A stretch of DNA of 64,000 nt, from positions 33,841 to 97,840 of the forward strand of contig NZ_JAYRMI010000005.1 in assembly GCF_041904905.1 (NCBI RefSeq), read 5' to 3'. The notes under the pieces are model-generated. The model worked only from the letters and a program-made list of their open reading frames with translations, had not been told where the DNA came from and did no database searches. A program made the translations under genes and the position numbers. This DNA is from Zoogloea sp041904905. GTDB taxonomy: Bacteria; Pseudomonadota; Gammaproteobacteria; Burkholderiales; Rhodocyclaceae. Of this stretch, positions 54,578 to 62,951 are shown piece after piece; positions within the stretch are counted from its first letter, which is position 1, and the number at the start of each line of letters is the position of its first letter.

Positions 54578-55937
54578 TTTCGCCGTTTCAGTCGCCAATG
54601 TAAGCAAGTGCTACTCCATTTACGAGCGGCCGCGTGACCGTCTTCTGCAGATGCTCAGCATGGGCTCCCGGCGGTACGCAAAGGAATACTGGGCGCTTCA
54701 GGATGTATCTTTCGAAGTCCGCAGAGGCGAAGCAGTCGGCATCGTTGGTCGGAACGGGAGTGGTAAGAGTACCCTGCTGCAGATCATAACCGGAACCTTA
54801 ACGCCGACGTCCGGAGAGGTTCGAACCAATGGTCGTATCGCCGCATTGCTCGAGCTCGGGTCAGGCTTCAATCCCGAGTTTTCCGGGCGGGAGAACATCT
54901 ACCTGAACGGTGCGCTGCTGGGATTCGAACGATCCCGCATTGACGATCTGTTCGATGACATCGCAGCCTTTGCTGACGTTGGGGATTATCTCGATCAGCC
55001 TGTGAAGACCTATTCGAGTGGTATGTTGCTGCGGGTGGCTTTTGCCGTACAGGTCCAGGTTCAGCCCGACATTCTGATCATTGACGAGGCGCTTGCCGTG
55101 GGCGATGCATTGTTCCAGAAACGCTGTTTCCAGAAAATCGAGCGTTTGTTGAGCGACGGAGTTACATTGCTTTTTGTATCCCATGATCAGGAGAGCGTGC
55201 GAACGCTTACGAATCGCGCAGTGTTGCTGAAAAAGGGGCGCGTCGCGGCATTTGGTGTGTCGTCGGAGGTGGTGCTGGAATATCGCCGTCAGCTGCATGA
55301 TGATGAATCGGCCTATTTCGGTGAGATCGCAAAACGCATTGGTGACAAGGCGGCCCAGGCGAATGCCGTCAAGCTCGACGTTTCGGCCGCATTGCCAGAG
55401 GCGCAGGCGCAGGAGAGCGTCGGGCTGACGGGGGCTTCGAGGTCCGACAGATTGTCATTCGGTGATGGGGAAGCCAAGATCCTGAAGGTGGAAACCTTTA
55501 CTTTGGACGGCGAGCCGGCTACGGTTTTTTATCCGGGTGACGTTGTCCGGATACGGATGACCTGTCAGTCCTCGATCACGACAGACAAGTTGAATGTCGG
55601 GGTCCGTATCCGCAACAAGGAAGGTGTCAAGGTTTATTCCTGGGGCACACTCAATCAGGATATGGCGCGTCGTGCCCGTAACGAGAGCGACGCGCTCTTT
55701 TGGACGCACACGGTGCAGGCTGGAGAGATATTTCAGGTCGACCTGGAAATGCAATGTGCCTTGGGGGTCAATCTATACGAGGTTCAGGGGTCCATCTCTT
55801 ATGAAGAGACCCCAGATTACATGACGCAGCGAATCTTACACTGGATTGACGAAGCGGCTTTCTTCCAGGTGCTCATGAAGCGCGATGAGTATTTTTTCGG
55901 CGGAGTGTCCGATCTGAAGATGCGGGCGAGCTGGTGA
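54567..55937 (+). CDS. wzt: Polysaccharide ABC exporter ATPase with C-terminal glycan-binding domain
   Basis: ATPase half of the exporter. 456 residues: Walker A GRNGSGKST (about 70-78), signature YSSGMLLRVAFAV, Walker B ILIIDEALAVGD and switch FVSHD. Residues about 300-445 form a separate beta-rich Wzt_C domain. In E. coli O8/O9a the corresponding domain recognises the modified non-reducing end of finished glycan before export. Its presence implies that chains made by this island carry a terminal modification, which fits the methyltransferase encoded next. The ATG at 54567 overlaps wzm; the longer frame upstream is shadow. Confidence 0.94.
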   Translation: MSSDFAVSVANVSKCYSIYERPRDRLLQMLSMGSRRYAKEYWALQDVSFEVRRGEAVGIVGRNGSGKSTLLQIITGTLTPTSGEVRTNGRIAALLELGSGFNPEFSGRENIYLNGALLGFERSRIDDLFDDIAAFADVGDYLDQPVKTYSSGMLLRVAFAVQVQVQPDILIIDEALAVGDALFQKRCFQKIERLLSDGVTLLFVSHDQESVRTLTNRAVLLKKGRVAAFGVSSEVVLEYRRQLHDDESAYFGEIAKRIGDKAAQANAVKLDVSAALPEAQAQESVGLTGASRSDRLSFGDGEAKILKVETFTLDGEPATVFYPGDVVRIRMTCQSSITTDKLNVGVRIRNKEGVKVYSWGTLNQDMARRARNESDALFWTHTVQAGEIFQVDLEMQCALGVNLYEVQGSISYEETPDYMTQRILHWIDEAAFFQVLMKRDEYFFGGVSDLKMRASW

Positions 55938-55996
55938 ATCGGGGGGTGTTGTGAGCGTCTTTCAGTCGATTTGCACAGGTGATTTTGGAATGCCCG

Positions 55997-58900
55997 ATGT
56001 CCGTTGAGCGGAGTGAACGCGTGGTCGATGTAACGGCTCTAGCGACACAGGTTGCAATGACTTGCGGTCCTTGTCGAGTGCTGGTCGTGGGACGCGACAC
56101 AGACGAGCTGTTGCGCGCCTTGTGGGAGGTCGGCTTCGATGCGAGTCGTTTCGACGTCGAGGCTATTGCGGTTGGTGCGGAGTTTCACTTACCTTTTGCC
56201 GAGGACAGCTTCGATGCGGTTGTCTCCTTCGGCGGACTCGAGTCCATTGAGGTTGAGCTTCTGCCGGCTGTGCTCGCCGAGATCCGGCGGATAACCCGAC
56301 GCGCCTTACTGTTGTTCGTCGATACCTCGGGAGCGGTGGATGACGCGCTGAAGAATCGTCGCGGCTGGGAGGTCGCCTGCTTCGATGCGGGATTCAGAAA
56401 GCATCCGCTTTTCTATCGCTGTAACGACTACACGGCCCTTGAGCGAGACAGCGCGTGGATCTTCGTCCCGCTCGAGAAAGTGCCTGCGAATGCGTGGGCG
56501 TGCTACCCGATGGCGGCATTGCGGGAAGAGCGCGATCTTCACATGGATATGCTGCGCGAGTCGGGAAGCCGATCCGATGCGCACGTCGGGCGCTACCATT
56601 TTGCCGCCCGTTTCGTTCGTCCGGGCGACGTGGTGCTGGATGCGGCGTGCGGCCTAGGGTATGGCACATATGTCGTTCGCAGCGAGACGCGGGCGCGGAG
56701 CTTTATCGGCATCGATGCAAGCGAATACGGGGTCGACTACGCCCGGCTCAATTTCGCCGGCGAGGCTATCACCTTTCGTCAGGGTATGTTGCCGGAGTGC
56801 CTTGCCAGCGTTTCGGACAATTCGGTTGATCACGTACTGTGCTTCGAGACACTCGAGCATGTCGAGGATCCGGTGCGACTGCTGGCTGAATTCCAGCGGA
56901 TATTGACCCCTGGTGGACGCCTGACCTGCAGCGTGCCTCATGACTGGAGTGACGAAACCGGAAGGGATCCCAACCCCTTCCACTTCCATGTGTATGACAA
57001 GGCGCGCTTTCTTTCGGAGTTGGGGCGCTACTTCGAACTCGAACGTCTCGTCGCGCAAACCGCAGATCGCGTCAAGCAGCCGGGCGATGCGTGTGTCTGG
57101 TTGAAACGTCCGAGATCGCTCAGCGACATTCCGGTGGACCGAGACGAGATCGAGGCCGAATGGTTGCTCGCTGTGGCGACCAAGAGTCCATTGGACGGTT
57201 GGCAGGTTCCGTACCGAGAGAACGCATTCTCGCCGGACGAGCAGTGGGAGGCCGGTAATGCGCTGGCCTTTGCCCGGGACTATGCTAATCCTTGGCTAAT
57301 CCGCGCAATGGTCTCGATCGGGCTTCGCACCGATAACGTGTCGCTCCGTGCTCAATGGGCAGAGGCGGTCTGGCGTGATCCGAGGTCGGGTGACGCCGAC
57401 CGGGGGGCTGCGTTGTGCGTTCTGGCTTACGCGAGCCAGGCAGAGGGGAGTGAGCTCCCGAGTGCGACGTTGCTCGACTGGATTGATGGTTATATCGTTG
57501 GCGAACGGGACGCGCTGAATCCAACGGTGCTGCGCTGGCACGTGTCGTTGCTGTATGTTGGCGGACTGCTGGCACTGGCCGGCGGTCAGCGGGGCAGGGC
57601 TCGCAGCTATTTCGAGCGCGTACTCGCTGCCCCAGTCGCTTCGTATAGTGCCACCCTGCTCACCAAGCCGGCGGAGGCCTCTTACCTGCTCGGGTTGTTG
57701 CTTGCCGCGGAAGGGCAGGGCGCCGAGGCTCAACGTATCTGGTGGGATACCTTCCAGCGAATCCTTGCTGCCTTGGGGGAGAGACTGACGCGTGGTTACA
57801 GCTCCCGGCCACCGGTATTCGAAGTCCGGGAGCTCGCCACGGCCCTTTCGTTATGCGGCCGGCTCCTCGCGGCAGCCACGCATGGGGGCAGTTTGGCAAG
57901 CCGTTCCGGCATTTTCCACGATGAATGTCACGCGGATAGTGTGTTTCAATCGCGGACGCTTGGCGAGTTGGAGCGATTGCTTGCGAACCTGCGACGGGAT
58001 TTTCTCGATCAGCAAACGGGCCTCGAAGAGCTTTCCCTTGGGAAGGGGTGGCTCGAGCAGCAATGGAGCGCCTTGCAGCACGAGGTTCGGCTCCGCGATG
58101 ACGGGCTGGCCCATCTGACTGGGGCCAAGGCGTGGCTAGAGACGCAGACGGCAGCCTTGCAGAACGAGTTAGTGCGTCAGCGTGAGGCGAGTGACAAAGC
58201 ACTCGAATCCTGTCAGAAGGAGGCGTCGGTGCTCGAGGTGGGCAAGGCGTGGCTCGAAGCGCAGTGGCGAGCTTCGGAGGCTGAGCGCAGCCGCCTGCAG
58301 CAGGCACTTGCCGAACTGGAACGTGGCAAGGCATGGTTGGAGCAACAGTGGAAGGTGGGGCAGGACGCCTTGGCCCAACAGCGCACCGAGTTCGAAGCGC
58401 TGCTGGAAGGCAAGCTCTGGCTCGAAGATCAATGGACGCATGTGCTGTCCGAGCTTGAGGCGAAAGGCACTGAACTCGCTACGCTCATGGCCAGCAAGGA
58501 TTGGCTGGAAGTTCAGTGGAAGGCGGGGCAGGATTTGATCAGTCTCAAGACCGCTGAGCTGGAGGGCGTCCTTGAGAGTAAGCGCTGGCTCGAGGGGCAA
58601 TGGGAGGCGGTCAAGGCCGCGCTGGCCAATCTGACGGATCGAGCGGATTGGCTGGAGGGTCAGTGGCGAGCCGCGCAGGGAGAATGTTCCCGCCAGCTGG
58701 CGGAAATCGCTGCACTGGTCGAGAGCAAGACTTGGCTCGAGCAGCAGTGGATGGCGTGGCAGGAGCAGGCCCGTTTGAAGGATGTAGAGCTCGGTGTCCT
58801 GTCGGCGGGTAAGGATTGGCTCGAATCTCAGTGGTCTGCCCGGGGCGTCGAGCTCGAGAATCGCGAACGTCGCATCCACTTGCAGCAAGCTGAGATCGCC

Positions 58901-59068
58901 AGACTGGTGGCTGGGCTCGAAACGGCAGAGACACAGTTGGGGGCGCTCGGTGCGGAGAAGGCCGGGCTTGAAGCTGAGCTGGTCGTGGCTCACGACAAGT
59001 CACTCAGGTTGAAGCAAAGCCGACTGTTCCGGTTTTTCAGGAAGCTGGGTTTTTTCAATTTTTTTTGA
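55997..59068 (+). CDS. Double methyltransferase with 28-residue WLExQW coiled-coil repeats (candidate chain-length ruler/terminator)
   Basis: A 1023-residue protein, ATG 55997 with GGAA 6 nt upstream (GTG 55979 is an alternative). An N-terminal methyltransferase-like region (25-115) lacks a normal SAM loop. A second one (195-370) has DAACGLGYGTY, CFETLEHVEDPVRLL and LTPGGRL and looks active. A helical region (380-640) follows, then a long coiled coil (about 650-1000) with ten K-x-W-L-E-x-Q-W copies (the second lacks the last W) whose first Trp lies at 685, 713, 752, 780, 808, 836, 864, 885, 913 and 941. The end (1002-1023) is basic and aromatic. By analogy with WbdD it may cap the glycan and set its length. 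This is inference. Confidence 0.85.
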   Translation: MSVERSERVVDVTALATQVAMTCGPCRVLVVGRDTDELLRALWEVGFDASRFDVEAIAVGAEFHLPFAEDSFDAVVSFGGLESIEVELLPAVLAEIRRITRRALLLFVDTSGAVDDALKNRRGWEVACFDAGFRKHPLFYRCNDYTALERDSAWIFVPLEKVPANAWACYPMAALREERDLHMDMLRESGSRSDAHVGRYHFAARFVRPGDVVLDAACGLGYGTYVVRSETRARSFIGIDASEYGVDYARLNFAGEAITFRQGMLPECLASVSDNSVDHVLCFETLEHVEDPVRLLAEFQRILTPGGRLTCSVPHDWSDETGRDPNPFHFHVYDKARFLSELGRYFELERLVAQTADRVKQPGDACVWLKRPRSLSDIPVDRDEIEAEWLLAVATKSPLDGWQVPYRENAFSPDEQWEAGNALAFARDYANPWLIRAMVSIGLRTDNVSLRAQWAEAVWRDPRSGDADRGAALCVLAYASQAEGSELPSATLLDWIDGYIVGERDALNPTVLRWHVSLLYVGGLLALAGGQRGRARSYFERVLAAPVASYSATLLTKPAEASYLLGLLLAAEGQGAEAQRIWWDTFQRILAALGERLTRGYSSRPPVFEVRELATALSLCGRLLAAATHGGSLASRSGIFHDECHADSVFQSRTLGELERLLANLRRDFLDQQTGLEELSLGKGWLEQQWSALQHEVRLRDDGLAHLTGAKAWLETQTAALQNELVRQREASDKALESCQKEASVLEVGKAWLEAQWRASEAERSRLQQALAELERGKAWLEQQWKVGQDALAQQRTEFEALLEGKLWLEDQWTHVLSELEAKGTELATLMASKDWLEVQWKAGQDLISLKTAELEGVLESKRWLEGQWEAVKAALANLTDRADWLEGQWRAAQGECSRQLAEIAALVESKTWLEQQWMAWQEQARLKDVELGVLSAGKDWLESQWSARGVELENRERRIHLQQAEIARLVAGLETAETQLGALGAEKAGLEAELVVAHDKSLRLKQSRLFRFFRKLGFFNFF
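58040..58843 (+). repeat. Ten degenerate 84-bp (28-codon) coding repeats
   Basis: The repeats encode K-x-W-L-E-x-Q-W followed by about 20 heptad residues. Intervals between first Trp codons are 28, 39, 28, 28, 28, 28, 21, 28 and 28 residues. Codons for the same residues differ between copies, so the array is old and maintained at protein level. Confidence 0.9.
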
Positions 59069-59084
59069 TTTGTGGAGAGATAGC

Positions 59085-59669
59085 GTGAAGAGAAGTATCG
59101 TTTTATTGTCCGCCATTGCATGTGTAGGTCTGGCTGCGTGCAGTTCGAAGGACGATGCAATCGCCGAACTGAACAAGAATGGCGTGGCCCTTTCCGCCGA
59201 AGGCCTGACCTATTCGGCGTCTCAGGGTGACAAGCACAGCCTTGAGCTGCTGCTCAAGGCAGGTCTAGATCCGAATGCCAGGGACAATGCTGGCAACACC
59301 CCGCTGCATACCGCCGCCTGGGCCGGCAAGAAGGAGGTCGTCGAGCTGCTGCTCAATAACAACGCCAACCCCAATGTGGCGACTCAGGCTGGCCTGACGC
59401 CCCTCATCGGCGCAGCCTCCCAAGGTCAGACCGAGGTTGTGAAGCTGCTGCTGGCGAAAAAGGCCGACATCAACGCGAAAACCGTCGAGGGCAGCACCGC
59501 CCTGATGGAGGCCGTCTGGAAAGAAAACAACGAACTGGTCAAGGTCCTGCTGGACGCAGGCGCCGACCTGAACATGAAGAAGGCTGACGGCTATACAGCC
59601 CTGGACCTGGCCAAGGCGAAGAACAACGCTGAACTGGTGGCGATGCTAGAAGCTAAAACCGCAAAATAG
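59085..59669 (+). CDS. Ankyrin-repeat lipoprotein
   Basis: A 194-residue lipoprotein. GTG 59085 follows GGAGAG and gives a type II signal peptide with lipobox LAAC (C19). The mature part has four to five ankyrin repeats (TPLHTAAWAGKKEVVELLL, TPLIGAASQGQTEVVKLLL, TALMEAVWKENNELVKVLL and flanking half repeats). Residues after the cysteine are Ser-Ser, so outer-membrane retention is likely. It lies 16 bp after the methyltransferase-coiled-coil gene inside the glycan operon, an unusual place for such a protein. It may scaffold the periplasmic side of export; no function is proven. Confidence 0.88.
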   Translation: MKRSIVLLSAIACVGLAACSSKDDAIAELNKNGVALSAEGLTYSASQGDKHSLELLLKAGLDPNARDNAGNTPLHTAAWAGKKEVVELLLNNNANPNVATQAGLTPLIGAASQGQTEVVKLLLAKKADINAKTVEGSTALMEAVWKENNELVKVLLDAGADLNMKKADGYTALDLAKAKNNAELVAMLEAKTAK

Positions 59670-59740
59670 GCAGGTGCTTTGGCCCGGAGGCGCTGGTCAC
59701 CGGGTCGAGGTGATTGATCAAGCTCGAAAGAATTCGGCTA

Positions 59741-60493
59741 ATGAATAAAGAAAATGCCGTTGATGTGAGTCTGTTGATTACCTTCCATGGTGAAGGTGTG
59801 CTCGCGCATTCAACACTGAACTCAATCGAACGTTGCCGCAGATACGCTGAAGCCGCAGGGATTACAACCGAATATGTTTGGGTGCTGGATGCCATTAATG
59901 ACGAAACCCGTGAGGTGCTGATGGCCCACCCGGCAGCCGGGGGCAACGTCCAGATCGTCGAGGTCGCCCATCGAGATCTCGGGGCGTCGCGGAATTCAGG
60001 TATCCAGGTGGTGCGTGGAGAGGCCGTGGCTATCCTCGATGGCGATGATTACTTTTCGACGAATTGGATCGAGCGAGCCTGGTTCTATCTCAAGGAGTAT
60101 GGCGATCAAGCCATTCTTCATCCTGAGTTCGTCGTGAACTTCGGTGCGCATGCGGCATATTGCTGGCAGGTTGATCAGGCTGGACAGTATTACGAGCAGG
60201 ATGGCCTTCTCGTGAATAATTACTGGACCTCGTGGACCTTTGCCAAGCGTTCGGTGTACCTGGCCTGCCCTTATTCGGTGACCCGTCCCCTCCAGACCGG
60301 ATTCGGTTACGAAGACTGGCACTGGAATTGCGAATCGATTGCCGCCGGCTACGAGCATCGCCTGGCATGGGGCACAGTGGGTTTTTATCGCCGTAAGAAG
60401 ACTAGCCTCGTGACGTCGACCGCTGCCTCGGGGGCCATCGTACCGTCATCTCGCCTTTTTGCGCGTAACTCACCCTGCAAGGACACCCCATGA
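59741..60493 (+). CDS. Family 2 glycosyltransferase
   Basis: A 250-residue GT-A fold enzyme: VSLLITFHGEGVLAHSTLNSIERC at the start, RDLGASRNSGIQVVRGEAVAILDGDDYFS with the DGDD metal site, and a GYEDWHWNCESIAAGYEH acceptor-side motif resembling the ED motif of chain-adding enzymes. The ATG at 59741 has only a weak Shine-Dalgarno. It overlaps the next glycosyltransferase gene by ATGA. Sugar specificity is not readable. Confidence 0.86.
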   Translation: MNKENAVDVSLLITFHGEGVLAHSTLNSIERCRRYAEAAGITTEYVWVLDAINDETREVLMAHPAAGGNVQIVEVAHRDLGASRNSGIQVVRGEAVAILDGDDYFSTNWIERAWFYLKEYGDQAILHPEFVVNFGAHAAYCWQVDQAGQYYEQDGLLVNNYWTSWTFAKRSVYLACPYSVTRPLQTGFGYEDWHWNCESIAAGYEHRLAWGTVGFYRRKKTSLVTSTAASGAIVPSSRLFARNSPCKDTP

Positions 60494-62007
60494 ACCGGCG
60501 AAGCGTATTTATGCTCCTTCGGGTAGTGCACCTGGCGCTGGACCGCTCGTTGACTTCTGTTTTCGGCAGCCGGTTCAGGCAGAACTACATTCGGATGAGC
60601 TACAGGATCAAGACATCCCTGTTCCCCGAATACGGCGCTTATATCCCGACTCCCTCCGAGATTGGACCCGTTCCGCAAAGTGTGGTCTGGATGCCGCCAG
60701 CGATTCCAGGCTGGGTGCTGGATGAAATGAAGGACTTGGCGCGCGACATCGACCCCATTCTCTATCCGACCGATCAGTTTCTGGCCAACTGCCGTTACTA
60801 CTCTTTTCCAGTCCTGCCGCGTCCCGGCAAGATCTATCGTGAATTGATGCAATGCTGCAGGGCCGACCATTACACCCACTGCTATGCGATTCCCTGGCTG
60901 AAGCGGGGTGGTGCCGATTTGGTGGCGCTTAAGCACATAGAAGCGAGTGCCCGGACCCCTGGTTGCAAGGTGTTGGTCATAATGACCGAGCCGGGTGACT
61001 CTCCATGGTTGTCGCGGATTCCCGCCGGTGTCGATGTCGTCGACGCGTCCTTGTTCGTGGGCGAAATCTCCCATGACGAACTTCTTTTGATTCTAGTGCG
61101 AATCGTGGTTCAGTTGCAGATCGACACCTTGCACGTCATCAATTCCCGGCATGTCTGGGAGATCGTGTGCCGTTATGGTCTTGCCGTTTCGCAGCGCACT
61201 CAGATCTTTGCGTCGATCTATTGCGACGATTTCGACCGCTATGGTCAGCCAGTGGGGTTTGCCCGTCAGTACCTTCCTGATTGTTATCGCCGATTGACTC
61301 GTGTATTCACAGACAACAACGCTTTCCCAGAACTCCTGCGCCAGACCTACGGCTACAGCCCCGAGTTGTTCCACGTTCTGAAGAGCCCGGTGGATGCATC
61401 ACTGTCGGTGCCCTCGGTTCGTAAGCCCGAGGGGCGCAGGGTGCTATGGGCGGGGCGGCTCGATCGCCAGAAGCGCCCTGATCTGCTGTTGGCCATTGCG
61501 CAAGCGCTCACCGACGTCGAGTTCCATGTATACGGCGATGCCGTGCTCGATTACAAGACCAGTGTTGTTGACAGCCTTCGACAGCTAAAGAATGTCCGCA
61601 TGTTGGGAGGGTTCGACGGAGTCGAGAGCCTGCCTTTTGGGGCCTTTTCTGCTTTCCTGTACACGTCCCAGTGGGACGGTACGCCGACGATGGTCATTGC
61701 TGCTGCGCTGGCGTCGATTCCCATCGTTGCATCCCGAGTCGGCGGCGTAGGAGATATCGTGACCGAGGAGCGGGGCTACCCGATCGCGGACATCGACAAC
61801 GTAGCGCTTTACGTGGCGCGAATCAACGAGGCGCTCGGCGATCCGGTTGGGGCTGAATCCAAGGCTGCGAGGGCGCGTGAGTATGTGAAGAGCGAGCACT
61901 CGGGGGCATCTTTTGCGCAGGCAATCGCGGCCATCCCTGGCTACATGCCGGCAGCGGCTGGCGATCCAGGAGCTATTTCCGGAGATGTCGAATCATGCGC
62001 TGCCTAG
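60490..62007 (+). CDS. Family 4 glycosyltransferase (GT-B)
   Basis: A 505-residue protein with a C-terminal GT4 domain (about 310-485): GRRVLWAGRLDRQKRPDLLLAIAQAL, a FDGVESLPFGAFSAFLYTSQWDGTPTMVIAAALASIPIVASRVGGVGDIV donor-site region. The N-terminal 300 residues are longer than usual and poorly conserved, perhaps an acceptor-binding or membrane-associated domain. It is coupled to the preceding GT2 by a 4-bp overlap and to the epimerase by a 13-bp overlap. Confidence 0.87.
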   Translation: MNRRSVFMLLRVVHLALDRSLTSVFGSRFRQNYIRMSYRIKTSLFPEYGAYIPTPSEIGPVPQSVVWMPPAIPGWVLDEMKDLARDIDPILYPTDQFLANCRYYSFPVLPRPGKIYRELMQCCRADHYTHCYAIPWLKRGGADLVALKHIEASARTPGCKVLVIMTEPGDSPWLSRIPAGVDVVDASLFVGEISHDELLLILVRIVVQLQIDTLHVINSRHVWEIVCRYGLAVSQRTQIFASIYCDDFDRYGQPVGFARQYLPDCYRRLTRVFTDNNAFPELLRQTYGYSPELFHVLKSPVDASLSVPSVRKPEGRRVLWAGRLDRQKRPDLLLAIAQALTDVEFHVYGDAVLDYKTSVVDSLRQLKNVRMLGGFDGVESLPFGAFSAFLYTSQWDGTPTMVIAAALASIPIVASRVGGVGDIVTEERGYPIADIDNVALYVARINEALGDPVGAESKAARAREYVKSEHSGASFAQAIAAIPGYMPAAAGDPGAISGDVESCAA

Positions 62008-62933
62008 TGCTTGGTGCTTGTGGTTTCATTGGCCGGCATTTGGTCGGTGAACTTTTGGCCAGTGGTCAGGATGTCGTGGCTTACGATCGAGCGGAATCGT
62101 TGCACGCGATAGCGCAGGATTATCCCCAGGTCATGTGCATTCCTGGCGACTTCCAGCAGGAGACCAACTGGGGGGCGATTCTAAAAGGGGTTAGGGTCTG
62201 CTACCACCTGATTTCCACCAGTGTTCCAAAATCCTCCAACGATGATCCGATCGGTGACGTGATGGGAAACGTGGTAGGGACGCTGCATCTGCTTGAGGCT
62301 GTTCGGCGCCATAACGTGCGGATCGTCTTCACGTCGTCGGGTGGCACCGTCTACGGAACGCTAAGGGGAGAATTGGTCGGTGAGGATCATCCCACCGAGC
62401 CACTGTGCTCGTATGGCATCACCAAGCTGGCCATCGAGAAGTACCTGCAGCTCTACCGAGAGCTTTACGGTGTGAGTTCTGTGGTCTTGCGCATCGCCAA
62501 CCCCTATGGTCCAGGTCAGCGCCCGGACTCCATTCAGGGAGTGATTGCCGTGTTTTCGGGGCGAATCCTTCGGGACCATGCCGTCGATATGTGGGGCGAC
62601 GGCTCGGTCGTGCGTGACTACGTCTTCGTCAAGGATGTGGCCGCAGCGATGCGTGCGGCTGCTGCGTATGGTGGCCGCCGTACTGTGTTCAACATCGGCT
62701 CGGGCCAGGGTTACTCTGTGCGTGAAATCCTTACCTCGCTAGAATCCCTGACTGGCAAGAAGGCGGATGTGATCGTTCATCCGCCGCGGGGGTTCGACAT
62801 TCCTAAAAGCGTGCTCGACATTTCCCGTGCGCGGGCAGAGCTGGGCTGGTCCCCCCGCGTCGATCTGCACGAAGGGCTCACCCAGACGCTCGACTGGATG
62901 CGCGACTGTGTCGCGAGTGGTCCCGATCTATGA
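61995..62933 (+). CDS. NAD-dependent sugar epimerase/dehydratase
   Basis: A 312-residue extended short-chain dehydrogenase. The Rossmann motif is GACGFIG (residues 7-13) and the catalytic YxxxK lies in SYGITKLAIEKYLQLYREL. RIANPYGPGQRPD, VRDYVFVKDVA and FNIGSGQGYSVRE are typical of UDP-glucose 4-epimerase-like enzymes. It probably supplies a nucleotide sugar for the island's glycosyltransferases; the exact substrate is not determined. Last gene of the operon. Confidence 0.9.
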   Translation: MRCLVLGACGFIGRHLVGELLASGQDVVAYDRAESLHAIAQDYPQVMCIPGDFQQETNWGAILKGVRVCYHLISTSVPKSSNDDPIGDVMGNVVGTLHLLEAVRRHNVRIVFTSSGGTVYGTLRGELVGEDHPTEPLCSYGITKLAIEKYLQLYRELYGVSSVVLRIANPYGPGQRPDSIQGVIAVFSGRILRDHAVDMWGDGSVVRDYVFVKDVAAAMRAAAAYGGRRTVFNIGSGQGYSVREILTSLESLTGKKADVIVHPPRGFDIPKSVLDISRARAELGWSPRVDLHEGLTQTLDWMRDCVASGPDL

Positions 62934-62951
62934 ATCGCCTCGTTTGAACAG

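Noticed and set aside
58040..58843. WLExQW array as a recent tandem duplication or assembly artefact
   Set aside because: Synonymous codons differ between copies and intervals vary by whole heptads, so it is an old array kept by selection on the protein.
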